64,000 nucleotides of DNA from the NCBI GenBank assembly GCA_041488095.1, contig JBGPOP010000014.1, forward strand, positions 1 to 64,000, given 5' to 3'. The stretch comes from DASYPQ01 sp041488095 (GTDB taxonomy: Bacteria > Planctomycetota > UBA1135 > GCA-002686595). How positions within the stretch are numbered: position 1 is the stretch's first letter; each line of letters opens with the position of its first letter. Under the pieces are notes generated by a model that worked only from the letters and a program-made list of their open reading frames with translations, was not told where the DNA came from and searched no databases. The translations under genes and the position numbers were made by a program. This document shows positions 35,001 through 42,956 of the stretch, in pieces.

Positions 35001-37849
35001 GCGAATCCATGAACATCGATCCTCGGGACGCGGTCGAACGCCGGGAGTTCCTGCGCCTGATGGGAGCATCCCTGGCGCTGGGAGGGCTCGGCGCCTGCAC
35101 TCGACAGCCCACCGAGCGCATCTACCCGTACGCTCGCTTCCCGGAGAGGACGATCCCGGGCAAGCCGCTCTTCTATGCCACGGCCATGCCGTTCCCGGGG
35201 GGCGCCCAGCCCATCCTCGTCGAGAGTCACATGGGGCGGCCGACCAAGATCGAGGGCAACCCCGAACACCCGGCCAGCCGTGGGGCGACCAACGCCATGG
35301 TCCAGGCCGCGATCCTGGGCTTGTACGATCCCGATCGCTCGCAGGTCGTCAAGCGTGCCGGCCGGATCGACTCCTGGCCCGCGTTCCTCGGCGCCTTGAG
35401 GCATGCGCTCGAGGGATTGCCTGCCGACGGATCGGGGCTGCGCATCCTGACCGAGACCGTGCTCTCGCCCACGCTCGCCTCCCAGATCTGGGCTCTGCGC
35501 AGCCAGCGCTCAGGCATCGTCTGGCACCAGTACGAGCCCATCAACCGGAACGACGCCACCTCCGGCGCGAAGCTGGCGTTCGGGGAGGACGCCGTCCCGC
35601 TGCCGCGCTTCGATCAGGCCGAGATCGTGCTGGCGCTCGATTGCGACTTCCTGGGGAGTGGTCCCGCCCAGGTGCGCCATTCCCGGGACTTCACCTCGCG
35701 TCGACGGCCCTACGAGACCCCCGCCGTCACGACCAGGCTGTACGCGATCGAGAGCTCGTTCACGACCACCGGGGCGATGGCCGACCACCGCCTGCCCCTG
35801 GCGCCCTCCCGGCTCGCCGCCGCCGCCCGGGAGATCGCGAGCTCCCTGGGCTTGGACCTCGGGCCCGCGGGTCCGGGTCGTCCCTCGCCCGCGGAACGTT
35901 CTTGGATCCAGGCCTTGGTCGAGGACCTCAAGGCCCACGCGGGTCGCAGCGTGATCGTCGCAGGAGAGCTGCTGCCCCCCGCGATCCAGGCGCTCGCCCA
36001 CGCGATGAACTCCGCCCTGGGGAACGTCGGCAAGACGATCGACTACATCGACCCCATCGAGATGGAGACCATCGACCAGTGCGCGTCCCTGCGCGACCTG
36101 GTCTCGGCCATGGACAAGGGGGAGGTCTCCGCGCTCGTGATCCTCGAAGGCAATCCGGCCTACGCCGCCCCAGCCGAGTTCGGGTTCAGCGACGGCCTGG
36201 CCCGGGTTCCCTTCCGGGCCCACCTTTCGCTCTACGAGGACGAGACCTCCGAGCTCTGCGACTGGCACGTTCCTGCGGCCTACTTCCTCGAGTCCTGGAG
36301 TGACACGAATGCGTACGAGGCGACGACCACGATCATCCAACCGCTGATCGCGCCGCTCTACGAGGGCCGGACCGCGCACGAGCTGGTATCCGCCCTTGCG
36401 GGCCGGGTCGGCATCCCGTCCCACGAGATCGTCCGGGACTACTGGAAGAACAGCATCGTCTCGAACGACTTCGACACGTTGTGGGAGCGTGCACTTCACG
36501 ATGGTTGGTTGCCCGACACGGCGTTCAAGCCCAAACAGGTCCAGATCACCCCGGGTTTCGCAGAGCGGTTGCAGGCTGCCAGGGAGACCCGAGCGGACGG
36601 GGAGATGATCGAGCTCGTCCTGCGACCTGACCCGACCGTGTGGGACGGACGCTATGCGAACAATGCCTGGCTGCAGGAGTTGCCCAAGCCGCTCACCAAG
36701 CTGACCTGGGGCAACGCGGTGCTCCTTTCTCCCAGCACGGCGGAACGCCTCGGCGTCCGAGCCGAGGAGCTCGTCGAGATCGAGGGCGCAGTGCGCACCC
36801 TCTCGGCGCCCGTGTGGATCCTTCCCGGTCACGCGGACGGGTGCGCGACCTTGCACCTGGGATACGGTCGGCGCCGGGCCGGAAGCATCGGCTCGGGGAT
36901 CGGATTCGATGCCTTCCGCCTGCTCCCCGCCGAGGGAGCCTCGAGAACTCCCGGTGTCCGGATCGGCCCCGGCGCCGGCTCCCAGAGCCTGGCCTGCACG
37001 CAGTCGCACCAGAGCATGGAGGGCCGCGACCTCGCGCGCACGACGACGCTCGAGCGGTTCCTCTCGGCAGGCGGGTCGGAGCATGCTCCCGAGGAAGCTC
37101 TTGCGAGCTTGAATCCGCCGGCTGTCCAAGGCGCACACGCGTGGGGCATGGTGATCGATCTTTCGACGTGCACGGCATGCAGCGCCTGCGTCGTGGCCTG
37201 TCAAGCCGAGAACAACATCCCCGTGGTCGGCAAGGAGGAAGTCCAGCGCGGGCGGGAGATGCATTGGATCCGCATCGACCGCTACTTCGAGGAGAAGGGT
37301 CTGTCGCCGGATGTCCGCCACCAGCCGGTCCCCTGCATGCACTGCGAGAACGCCCCCTGCGAGCTGGTCTGTCCCGTGGGGGCGACGGTCCACAGCAGCG
37401 AGGGCCTCAACGACATGGTCTACAACCGTTGTGTCGGGACGCGCTACTGCGAGGCCAACTGCCCGTACAAGGTCCGCCGATTCAACTTCTACAGCTATGC
37501 GGATCTTGAAACGCCTTCGCTGAAGATGCTGCGCAACCCGGACGTGACCGTCCGCAGCCGCGGCGTCATGGAGAAGTGCACGTACTGCGTCCAGCGCATC
37601 AACGAGGTGCGGATCCGAGCGGAGCTGGCGGGGCGGCCGATCCGGGACGGTGAGATCGTGACGGCTTGCCAGCAGGTTTGTCCCGCCTCGGCAATCACCT
37701 TCGGGGACGTGGGCGACCCCGAGAGCCAAGCATCCCGGCTTCGGAATCAGCGGCACGGCTACGGGCTGCTCGCGGAGCTCGGCACGAAACCGCGGACGAC
37801 CTACTTGACTCGCGTCATCCATCCCAACCCGCTGATCAAGGAATCCTGA
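34997..37849 (+). CDS. actB: Alternative complex III subunit ActB, molybdopterin-oxidoreductase-like fused to Fe-S protein
   Basis: 950 aa from ATG 34997. A twin-arginine motif (RREFLRLMGASLALGG) near residue 15 directs export. Residues ~40-690 resemble the catalytic subunit of Mo-bis-MGD enzymes (VESHMGRPTKIEGNPEHP, ALDCDFLGSG); in studied ActB proteins this half carries no molybdenum cofactor. The C-terminal ~250 residues carry four Fe-S motif groups, e.g. CTACSACVVACQ, CMHCENAPCELVCP, CVGTRYCEANCP, CTYCVQR and CQQVCP. This chain links quinol oxidation by ActC with the haems of ActA and ActE. Confidence 0.94.
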   Translation: MSESMNIDPRDAVERREFLRLMGASLALGGLGACTRQPTERIYPYARFPERTIPGKPLFYATAMPFPGGAQPILVESHMGRPTKIEGNPEHPASRGATNAMVQAAILGLYDPDRSQVVKRAGRIDSWPAFLGALRHALEGLPADGSGLRILTETVLSPTLASQIWALRSQRSGIVWHQYEPINRNDATSGAKLAFGEDAVPLPRFDQAEIVLALDCDFLGSGPAQVRHSRDFTSRRRPYETPAVTTRLYAIESSFTTTGAMADHRLPLAPSRLAAAAREIASSLGLDLGPAGPGRPSPAERSWIQALVEDLKAHAGRSVIVAGELLPPAIQALAHAMNSALGNVGKTIDYIDPIEMETIDQCASLRDLVSAMDKGEVSALVILEGNPAYAAPAEFGFSDGLARVPFRAHLSLYEDETSELCDWHVPAAYFLESWSDTNAYEATTTIIQPLIAPLYEGRTAHELVSALAGRVGIPSHEIVRDYWKNSIVSNDFDTLWERALHDGWLPDTAFKPKQVQITPGFAERLQAARETRADGEMIELVLRPDPTVWDGRYANNAWLQELPKPLTKLTWGNAVLLSPSTAERLGVRAEELVEIEGAVRTLSAPVWILPGHADGCATLHLGYGRRRAGSIGSGIGFDAFRLLPAEGASRTPGVRIGPGAGSQSLACTQSHQSMEGRDLARTTTLERFLSAGGSEHAPEEALASLNPPAVQGAHAWGMVIDLSTCTACSACVVACQAENNIPVVGKEEVQRGREMHWIRIDRYFEEKGLSPDVRHQPVPCMHCENAPCELVCPVGATVHSSEGLNDMVYNRCVGTRYCEANCPYKVRRFNFYSYADLETPSLKMLRNPDVTVRSRGVMEKCTYCVQRINEVRIRAELAGRPIRDGEIVTACQQVCPASAITFGDVGDPESQASRLRNQRHGYGLLAELGTKPRTTYLTRVIHPNPLIKES

Positions 37850-39249
37850 TGGCCGCGATGTCCGGGCAGGGTGGACGAGGGCAGGAGATCCCGATCCTCG
37901 CTCCGGGCCACGACGCAGCGACGATCACGGACAAGATCAGCGCGATCGTCCTCACGCGTCCGACCTCGCGCGGCTGGTACCTCGGCACCGCCATCGGCCT
38001 CTTGCTGGTTGCCTTGCTCCTTACCTCCGTCACCTGGCTGTTCCTGCGGGGACTCGGAATCTGGGGCATCAACAACCAGGTGGCCTGGGGCTTCGCCATC
38101 ATCAACTTCGTCTGGTGGATCGGCATCGGTCACGCCGGAACGCTGATCTCTGCCATCCTTCTCCTGCTCAAACAGCACTGGCGGACGTCGATCAATCGAT
38201 TCGCCGAGGCCATGACGCTGTTCGCCGTCGTCTGCGCGGGGATCTTCCCCGTGATCCACCTCGGAAGGCCGTGGTTGGCGTATTGGCTGTTTCCCTATCC
38301 CAATCCCATGGGTCTGTGGCCCCAGTTCCGGAGCCCGCTGGTCTGGGACGTCTTCGCCGTCACGACCTACGCCACGGTCTCGCTGCTGTTCTGGTACGTG
38401 GGGCTCGTGCCCGATCTCGCCACCCTGAGAGACCGGTCCATCGGCAAGATCCGCCGGGCCGTGTACGCGTTGCTCTCGCTCGGCTGGCGGGGCTCCACGG
38501 ATCACTGGGATCGATACGAGACCGCCTATCTCCTGCTGGCGGGCCTTGCCACTCCGCTCGTGATCTCGGTGCACTCGGTCATCGCCTTCGACTTTGCCGT
38601 GTCCATCTTGCCCGGCTGGCATACGACGATCTTCCCGCCCTACTTCGTCGCTGGCGCCGTCTTCTCGGGGTTTGCGATGGTCCTGACGCTGGCGATCCCG
38701 ATCCGCAGCATCTACGCCCTGGAGGACTTCATCACCCTGCGTCACATCGACAACATGGCCAAGGTGATGTTGGCCACAGGTCTGATCGTCGCCTACGGCT
38801 ATCTGATCGAGACGTTCATGGCCTGGTTCGGGAGCAACCAGTTCGAAGAGTTCCTGATTCGAAACAGGATGACCGGACCCTACGCCCCCGCCTATTGGTC
38901 GCTGATCCTCTGCAATGTCGGGGTGACCCAGCTCCTGTGGTTTCCCAGCGTCCGGCGCAACGTGAGACTGCTCTTCGCCATCGCGTTGGTCGTGAACATC
39001 GGGATGTGGCTGGAGCGCTTCGTCATCGTCGTCATCAGCCTGCACAGGGATTTCCTCCCCTCTTCCTGGAAGATGTACAGCCCCACCTTCTGGGACTGGG
39101 CCACCTACCTCGGAACCATCGGGCTCTTCGTGACCCTCCTGTTCCTGTTCATTCGATTCCTGCCCGTCATCTCGATCTTCGAGATGCGTGCGCTCGCGCG
39201 GCCGGCCAGGCAGGCGGACGCGGCATCGACCAGGGAGCTCGAGACATGA
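37849..39249 (+). CDS. actC: Alternative complex III subunit ActC, NrfD-like integral membrane protein
   Basis: 466 aa from ATG 37849, sharing one base with the actB stop. About ten membrane helices are visible; segments such as AIINFVWWIGIGHAGTLISA, GRPWLAYWLFPYPN and HSVIAFDFAVSILPGWHTTI are diagnostic of NrfD/PsrC proteins in ACIII and hold the quinol pocket (His in GIGHAG and Asp in FDFA regions). It accepts electrons from menaquinol or ubiquinol and hands them to ActB. It also overlaps actD (ATGA). Confidence 0.94.
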   Translation: MAAMSGQGGRGQEIPILAPGHDAATITDKISAIVLTRPTSRGWYLGTAIGLLLVALLLTSVTWLFLRGLGIWGINNQVAWGFAIINFVWWIGIGHAGTLISAILLLLKQHWRTSINRFAEAMTLFAVVCAGIFPVIHLGRPWLAYWLFPYPNPMGLWPQFRSPLVWDVFAVTTYATVSLLFWYVGLVPDLATLRDRSIGKIRRAVYALLSLGWRGSTDHWDRYETAYLLLAGLATPLVISVHSVIAFDFAVSILPGWHTTIFPPYFVAGAVFSGFAMVLTLAIPIRSIYALEDFITLRHIDNMAKVMLATGLIVAYGYLIETFMAWFGSNQFEEFLIRNRMTGPYAPAYWSLILCNVGVTQLLWFPSVRRNVRLLFAIALVVNIGMWLERFVIVVISLHRDFLPSSWKMYSPTFWDWATYLGTIGLFVTLLFLFIRFLPVISIFEMRALARPARQADAASTRELET

Positions 39250-39797
39250 GCTCGGCAGGTCCGCAACCGACGAGCCGGCTCTACGGGATGATGGCTGAGC
39301 TCCAGAATGCCGAAGATCTGCTGCGGGCCGTGCGGGCCGCGCGCGCGGCGGGCTTTGTCCAGATCGAGGCCTACACGCCCCACCCCGTCGAGGAGATCTC
39401 TCACGAGCTCGGCCACAAGAGCCATCTGCCCGCCATCGTGCTCGTGGGCGGCGCGCTCGGCGCCCTGACCGGTTTCGCTCTCCAATACTATGCCTCCGTC
39501 GTCGCCTACCCGATCCGCGTGGCTGGGAAGCCGGCCGCCAGCTGGCCGGCCTTCGTGGTCGTCGCCTTCGAGCTGACGATCCTTTTCGCGGCCCTCGCCG
39601 CCGTCTTCGGGATGTTCGTCCTCAACGGCTTGCCGCAGCCCTATCACCCGGTCTTCAACGTCCCCATTTTCGAGCTGGCGAGTCGCAACCGGTTCTTCCT
39701 TCTTTTGCGCTCGAAGGACCCGCACTTCGACCCGGTCACGACGCGTCGGTTTCTCCAGGAACAGACCTCGCTGCAAGTCGCGGACGTTCCCTTCTGA
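39246..39797 (+). CDS. actD: Alternative complex III subunit ActD (DUF3341)
   Basis: 183 aa from ATG 39246. Typical DUF3341: YGMMAELQNAEDLLRAVRAA, then YTPHPVEEI, with two helices (LVGGALGALTGFALQYYA and FVVVAFELTILFAALAAVFG) and LPQPYHPVFN between them and the soluble end, which closes FLLLRSKDPHFD. A membrane subunit without cofactors that binds at the side of ActC/ActF. Confidence 0.93.
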   Translation: MSSAGPQPTSRLYGMMAELQNAEDLLRAVRAARAAGFVQIEAYTPHPVEEISHELGHKSHLPAIVLVGGALGALTGFALQYYASVVAYPIRVAGKPAASWPAFVVVAFELTILFAALAAVFGMFVLNGLPQPYHPVFNVPIFELASRNRFFLLLRSKDPHFDPVTTRRFLQEQTSLQVADVPF

Positions 39798-39804
39798 GGT
39801 CGCC

Positions 39805-40416
39805 ATGGTCCTCCTATCCCCGCGACGGCATGCAGACCCTGTGCAGATCCTGGCCGGTTGCCTGCTGGGCGTCGCGGCTCTGGCGTGGCTGCCCTCGTGC
39901 CGCAGGGACATGTACGACCAGCCGCGGATCAAACCCTTCGGACGGAGCGAGTTCTTCGCGGACGAGCGGGCGATGAGGCCGACCGTAGCAGGCACCGTCG
40001 CGCGCGGGCGGCTCGAGCTCGACGAGCTCCTGTTCAAGGGAACGGAAGGCGGAAAGCCGGCGGAGCGATTCCCTTTCCCGGTGACCCTCAGCGTGCTCGA
40101 GCGCGGCCGGGAACGCTTCGACATCTACTGCGCCATCTGCCATGGCCACGATGGATACGGGAAAGGCATGGTCGTCGGCCACGGATACATCCAGCCCGCC
40201 TCCCTGCACGCGGAACGCCTCCGAACCGCGCCACTGGGCCACTTCTACGCGGTGATCACCGACGGCTTCGGGGCGATGGCCGACTATTCGGACCGGATCG
40301 ACCCGCGCGATCGCTGGGCCATCGTCGCCTACATTCGTGCGCTGCAGACCAGCCAGTACGCCTCGGTCGACGAGCTTCCGGAGAGCCTGCGCGGGCAGCT
40401 CTCCTCCTTGCGATGA
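39805..40416 (+). CDS. actE: Alternative complex III subunit ActE, monohaem cytochrome c lipoprotein
   Basis: 203 aa from ATG 39805. Lipobox AWLPSC near residue 32, then RRDMYDQPRIKPF, the conserved linker of ActE. One haem motif, CAICHGHDGYGKG; the Met ligand is probably in GFGAMADYSDRI. ActE is the outlet haem of the complex, giving electrons to a mobile cytochrome or to the CuA subunit encoded downstream. It overlaps actF by 4 bp. Confidence 0.93.
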   Translation: MVLLSPRRHADPVQILAGCLLGVAALAWLPSCRRDMYDQPRIKPFGRSEFFADERAMRPTVAGTVARGRLELDELLFKGTEGGKPAERFPFPVTLSVLERGRERFDIYCAICHGHDGYGKGMVVGHGYIQPASLHAERLRTAPLGHFYAVITDGFGAMADYSDRIDPRDRWAIVAYIRALQTSQYASVDELPESLRGQLSSLR

Positions 40417-41564
40417 AGCCTTCCCTCCCCCGAACGGCCCCGTCGCTTCGCAAGCTTGCGAACGTCTCGCTCGTCCTCGCAAGTGTCCTGGCGCTTCCCG
40501 CCTTGGCAGGTCGGGCACAGGATCCGATCCAGTTCGAGCGCTCCTACCTGGTGGCTTTCCTCTATGTGCTGGCCCCCGCCGCGGGCTCGCTGGCATTGCT
40601 CCTTCTCCATCGGCTCACCTCCGGCCGCTGGGGGGAGGAGCTGAACGATGTCCTCACCGCGTCGGCGCGAACGCTGCCCTATGTCTCCCTCCTGTTCCTG
40701 CCCTTGCTCGCCGGCTTCGGGAAGGTCTTCCCGGTTGCCGAGGGGGCCATCCCTGGAACCCACCTCACGGCGCACGAGGCGTTGTACTTCCAGCGCTCCT
40801 TCTTCATCGCCCGCGCGCTGCTGTACTTCATCGCCTGGATCTGGCTGGCACGGTCCATCACGAGGCACAGTTCCTCCTCGTCGCACCGGCCGCGCCGCAC
40901 CGCCGGCTTCGCCGGCCTCGGGCTCATGGTCTATTTCCTGACGATGACCTTCGCCGCGGTGGACTGGGGAATGTCCCTGCGCGGGAGCTGGTGCTCCTCG
41001 GTGTACGGGCTGCTGCTCATCGTCGGGCAGACGCTCTCGGCGCTGCCCCTGGCGATCCTCGTGCGGCTCCTCCTCGACCGGCGCCATCCTCGCCAGGAGC
41101 TCACGCCGGCCATCGCCATCGACCTCGGGACGCTGCTCTTCGCCGCCGTCATGATCTGGGCCTACCTGAACTTCTCCCAGTTGCTGATCATCTGGTCGGC
41201 GAACCTTCCCGAGGAGGTCACTTGGTACACCAGCCGATTGGGTCCGGGGTGGCGCCGGCTCGCACTCGTGCTGGTGGTGTTCCATTTCTTGCTGCCGTTC
41301 GTCCTGCTGCTCATGCGCAAGGTCAAGCGGCGAGGGCGCTACCTGGCCGCGGTGTGCGCCATCCTCTTCGCCGCTCGGTTCCCGGAAGTGCTGTGGCTGA
41401 TCGTCCCCTCCTTCCAGCCCGATGATTTCCGGCTCCACTGGATGGACTTCACCCTGCCTCTCTCCTTGCTGCTCTTCTGGTCCTGGCCGTTCTTGCGCGA
41501 GCTCGATCGACTCCAAGCCTCCCCCTCCGACTCCGAAACCCAGCTCGCGGGTCTTCCGGCGTGA
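40413..41564 (+). CDS. actF: Alternative complex III subunit ActF, NrfD-like membrane protein
   Basis: 383 aa from ATG 40413. About ten helices; typical pieces are FERSYLVAFLYVLAPAAGSL, YFQRSFFIARALLYF, LTMTFAAVDWGMSL and IWAYLNFSQLLIIWSANLPE, the last being diagnostic of ActF. A structural homologue of ActC; in studied complexes it may contribute to proton transfer. It overlaps the next small gene (GTGA). Confidence 0.93.
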   Translation: MKPSLPRTAPSLRKLANVSLVLASVLALPALAGRAQDPIQFERSYLVAFLYVLAPAAGSLALLLLHRLTSGRWGEELNDVLTASARTLPYVSLLFLPLLAGFGKVFPVAEGAIPGTHLTAHEALYFQRSFFIARALLYFIAWIWLARSITRHSSSSSHRPRRTAGFAGLGLMVYFLTMTFAAVDWGMSLRGSWCSSVYGLLLIVGQTLSALPLAILVRLLLDRRHPRQELTPAIAIDLGTLLFAAVMIWAYLNFSQLLIIWSANLPEEVTWYTSRLGPGWRRLALVLVVFHFLLPFVLLLMRKVKRRGRYLAAVCAILFAARFPEVLWLIVPSFQPDDFRLHWMDFTLPLSLLLFWSWPFLRELDRLQASPSDSETQLAGLPA

Positions 41565-41929
41565 CCGAGATGAGCCCCGACGAAATTCGACGTCAGCCCG
41601 CCGACCAGGGTGGCCTCGGCCTGATTCTGCCCATCGTGATCGGCGTCATCGGACTGGCCATCGTTCCTGCGGCGATCGCCTGGGTCGCGACGCGGATGGT
41701 CTCCACTCCGGAAGCGCCCGTGACCGCGTTCCCCGAGGATTCCTTCCCCGCACAGGGTCTCACCCTGGGAGAGTACCGTCGAGACATGGAGAGCCGACTC
41801 CATGGCTTCGGGTGGATCGATCGTGAGAAGGGGATCGCCCATGTTCCGATCGAGGTCGGAATGCAGCTGCTGCTCGCGCGTGGATTGCCGGCACGCGAGG
41901 AAGCGCCCGACGGGGCCAAGAAGCAATGA
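41561..41929 (+). CDS. Small membrane protein between the act and cox genes
   Basis: 122 aa from GTG 41561, which overlaps the actF stop; ATG 41570 is an alternative. One membrane helix (LILPIVIGVIGLAIVPAAIA) and a periplasmic tail with GFGWIDREKGIAHVPIEVGM then QLLLARGLP. I know this tail from small proteins encoded beside cytochrome oxidase genes, but their function is not settled; a structural or assembly role in the ACIII-oxidase supercomplex is likely. Confidence 0.7.
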   Translation: MTEMSPDEIRRQPADQGGLGLILPIVIGVIGLAIVPAAIAWVATRMVSTPEAPVTAFPEDSFPAQGLTLGEYRRDMESRLHGFGWIDREKGIAHVPIEVGMQLLLARGLPAREEAPDGAKKQ

Positions 41930-42005
41930 TGCTCGGACGTCAGGGTGGGAGGTTCGGCCCCGGTCTCGTGACCGTTGAAGCAGCTCGATCGTGCCGGAGG
42001 CGAAT

Positions 42006-42956
42006 GTGAACGAGGACCTTTCCCTGCTGCCTCCGGAAGCATCCGAGATCGCTCGTGGGGTCGATCTTCTGCTGCTCTTCCTGATCGGAACGGGCGTCCT
42101 GTTCGTCATCGGGTTCTTCGCGATCGTCCTGCTCGCGAGCCTGCGTCGAGCTCCGGAGGCGCGAGGGCCCTGGGTCCTGCTCGACCGACCCCTCCGCTGG
42201 ATCACGGCGCTTTGGATCGTCGCACCCTCGACGATCGTCCTGACGGCATTCTCCCTGAGCGTCCGCCTCCAGGCCGCACATGCGGTGGCACCGCCGGCGA
42301 GCATCCGGGTTCGTGGCGTCGGACGCCAATGGCTCTGGTTCTTCCGCCACGAGCAGGGTTCTACCGAGGTCGGCGATCTCCACGTGCCCGTCGAGGTGCC
42401 CGTCGTCTTGCACCTCACCTCGGAGGACGTCTTGCACACCTTCGCCGTGCCCGCCTTCCGCCTCCGGCAAGACGTCCTTCCGGGCCGGGAGACGGAGGTG
42501 TGGTTCCGTGCGACCCGGACAGGAACCTTCCGCTTCTTCTGCGGCGAATATTGCGGTCCAGGCCATTCCACCATGACCGGCACGATCCACGTGCTCGACC
42601 CCATCGCCTTCGAGCGCTGGGTCAACGGCGACGCCGCCGACCTGCCCCCCGAGGAAGCCGGAAAGATGCTGTTCACGGCGTTCCGGTGCGACAGCTGTCA
42701 CAAGGCGGGTGGAGGCGGCACGGGCCCGGCCCTCGAGGGAGCGTTCGGCAAGGATGTGGAGCTTGCCAATGGATCCAAGGTGCTCTTCGACGAAGCCTAC
42801 GTACGCGAATCCATCTTCGAGCCGAATGCGAAGATCGTGAAGGGCTTTCAGCCCTCGATGTCCTCCTTCAAGGGCCAGCTCAACGAGAACCAGATCTCCC
42901 AGATCGCGGCCTACCTGAAGTCCCTTCCCGGCACGGCTGCACCCGAGGCGAAGTGA
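42006..42956 (+). CDS. coxB: Cytochrome c oxidase subunit II (CuA) fused to cytochrome c
   Basis: 316 aa from GTG 42006; a GGAGG at 41996-42000 sits 5 nt before it, which decided this start over GTG 41991. Two N-terminal helices (LLLLFLIGTGVLFVIGFFAI and LWIVAPSTIVLTAFSLSV) precede a cupredoxin domain. The CuA ligands are all present: SEDVLHTFAVP (His), then CGEYCGPGHSTM (Cys, Glu carbonyl, Cys, His, Met). The electron-entry aromatic patch is RQWLWFF. A C-terminal cytochrome c with CDSCHKAGGGGTGPAL and the Met region QPSMSSFKG makes it a caa3-type subunit II. It overlaps the subunit I gene by one base. Confidence 0.92.
   Translation: MNEDLSLLPPEASEIARGVDLLLLFLIGTGVLFVIGFFAIVLLASLRRAPEARGPWVLLDRPLRWITALWIVAPSTIVLTAFSLSVRLQAAHAVAPPASIRVRGVGRQWLWFFRHEQGSTEVGDLHVPVEVPVVLHLTSEDVLHTFAVPAFRLRQDVLPGRETEVWFRATRTGTFRFFCGEYCGPGHSTMTGTIHVLDPIAFERWVNGDAADLPPEEAGKMLFTAFRCDSCHKAGGGGTGPALEGAFGKDVELANGSKVLFDEAYVRESIFEPNAKIVKGFQPSMSSFKGQLNENQISQIAAYLKSLPGTAAPEAK

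Noticed and set aside
41975..42955. An upstream extension of the subunit I frame to 41975 (853 codons in total)
   Set aside because: The extension is antipattern sequence in the frame of the coxB gene; the ATG at 42956 overlapping the coxB stop gives the normal N-terminus.
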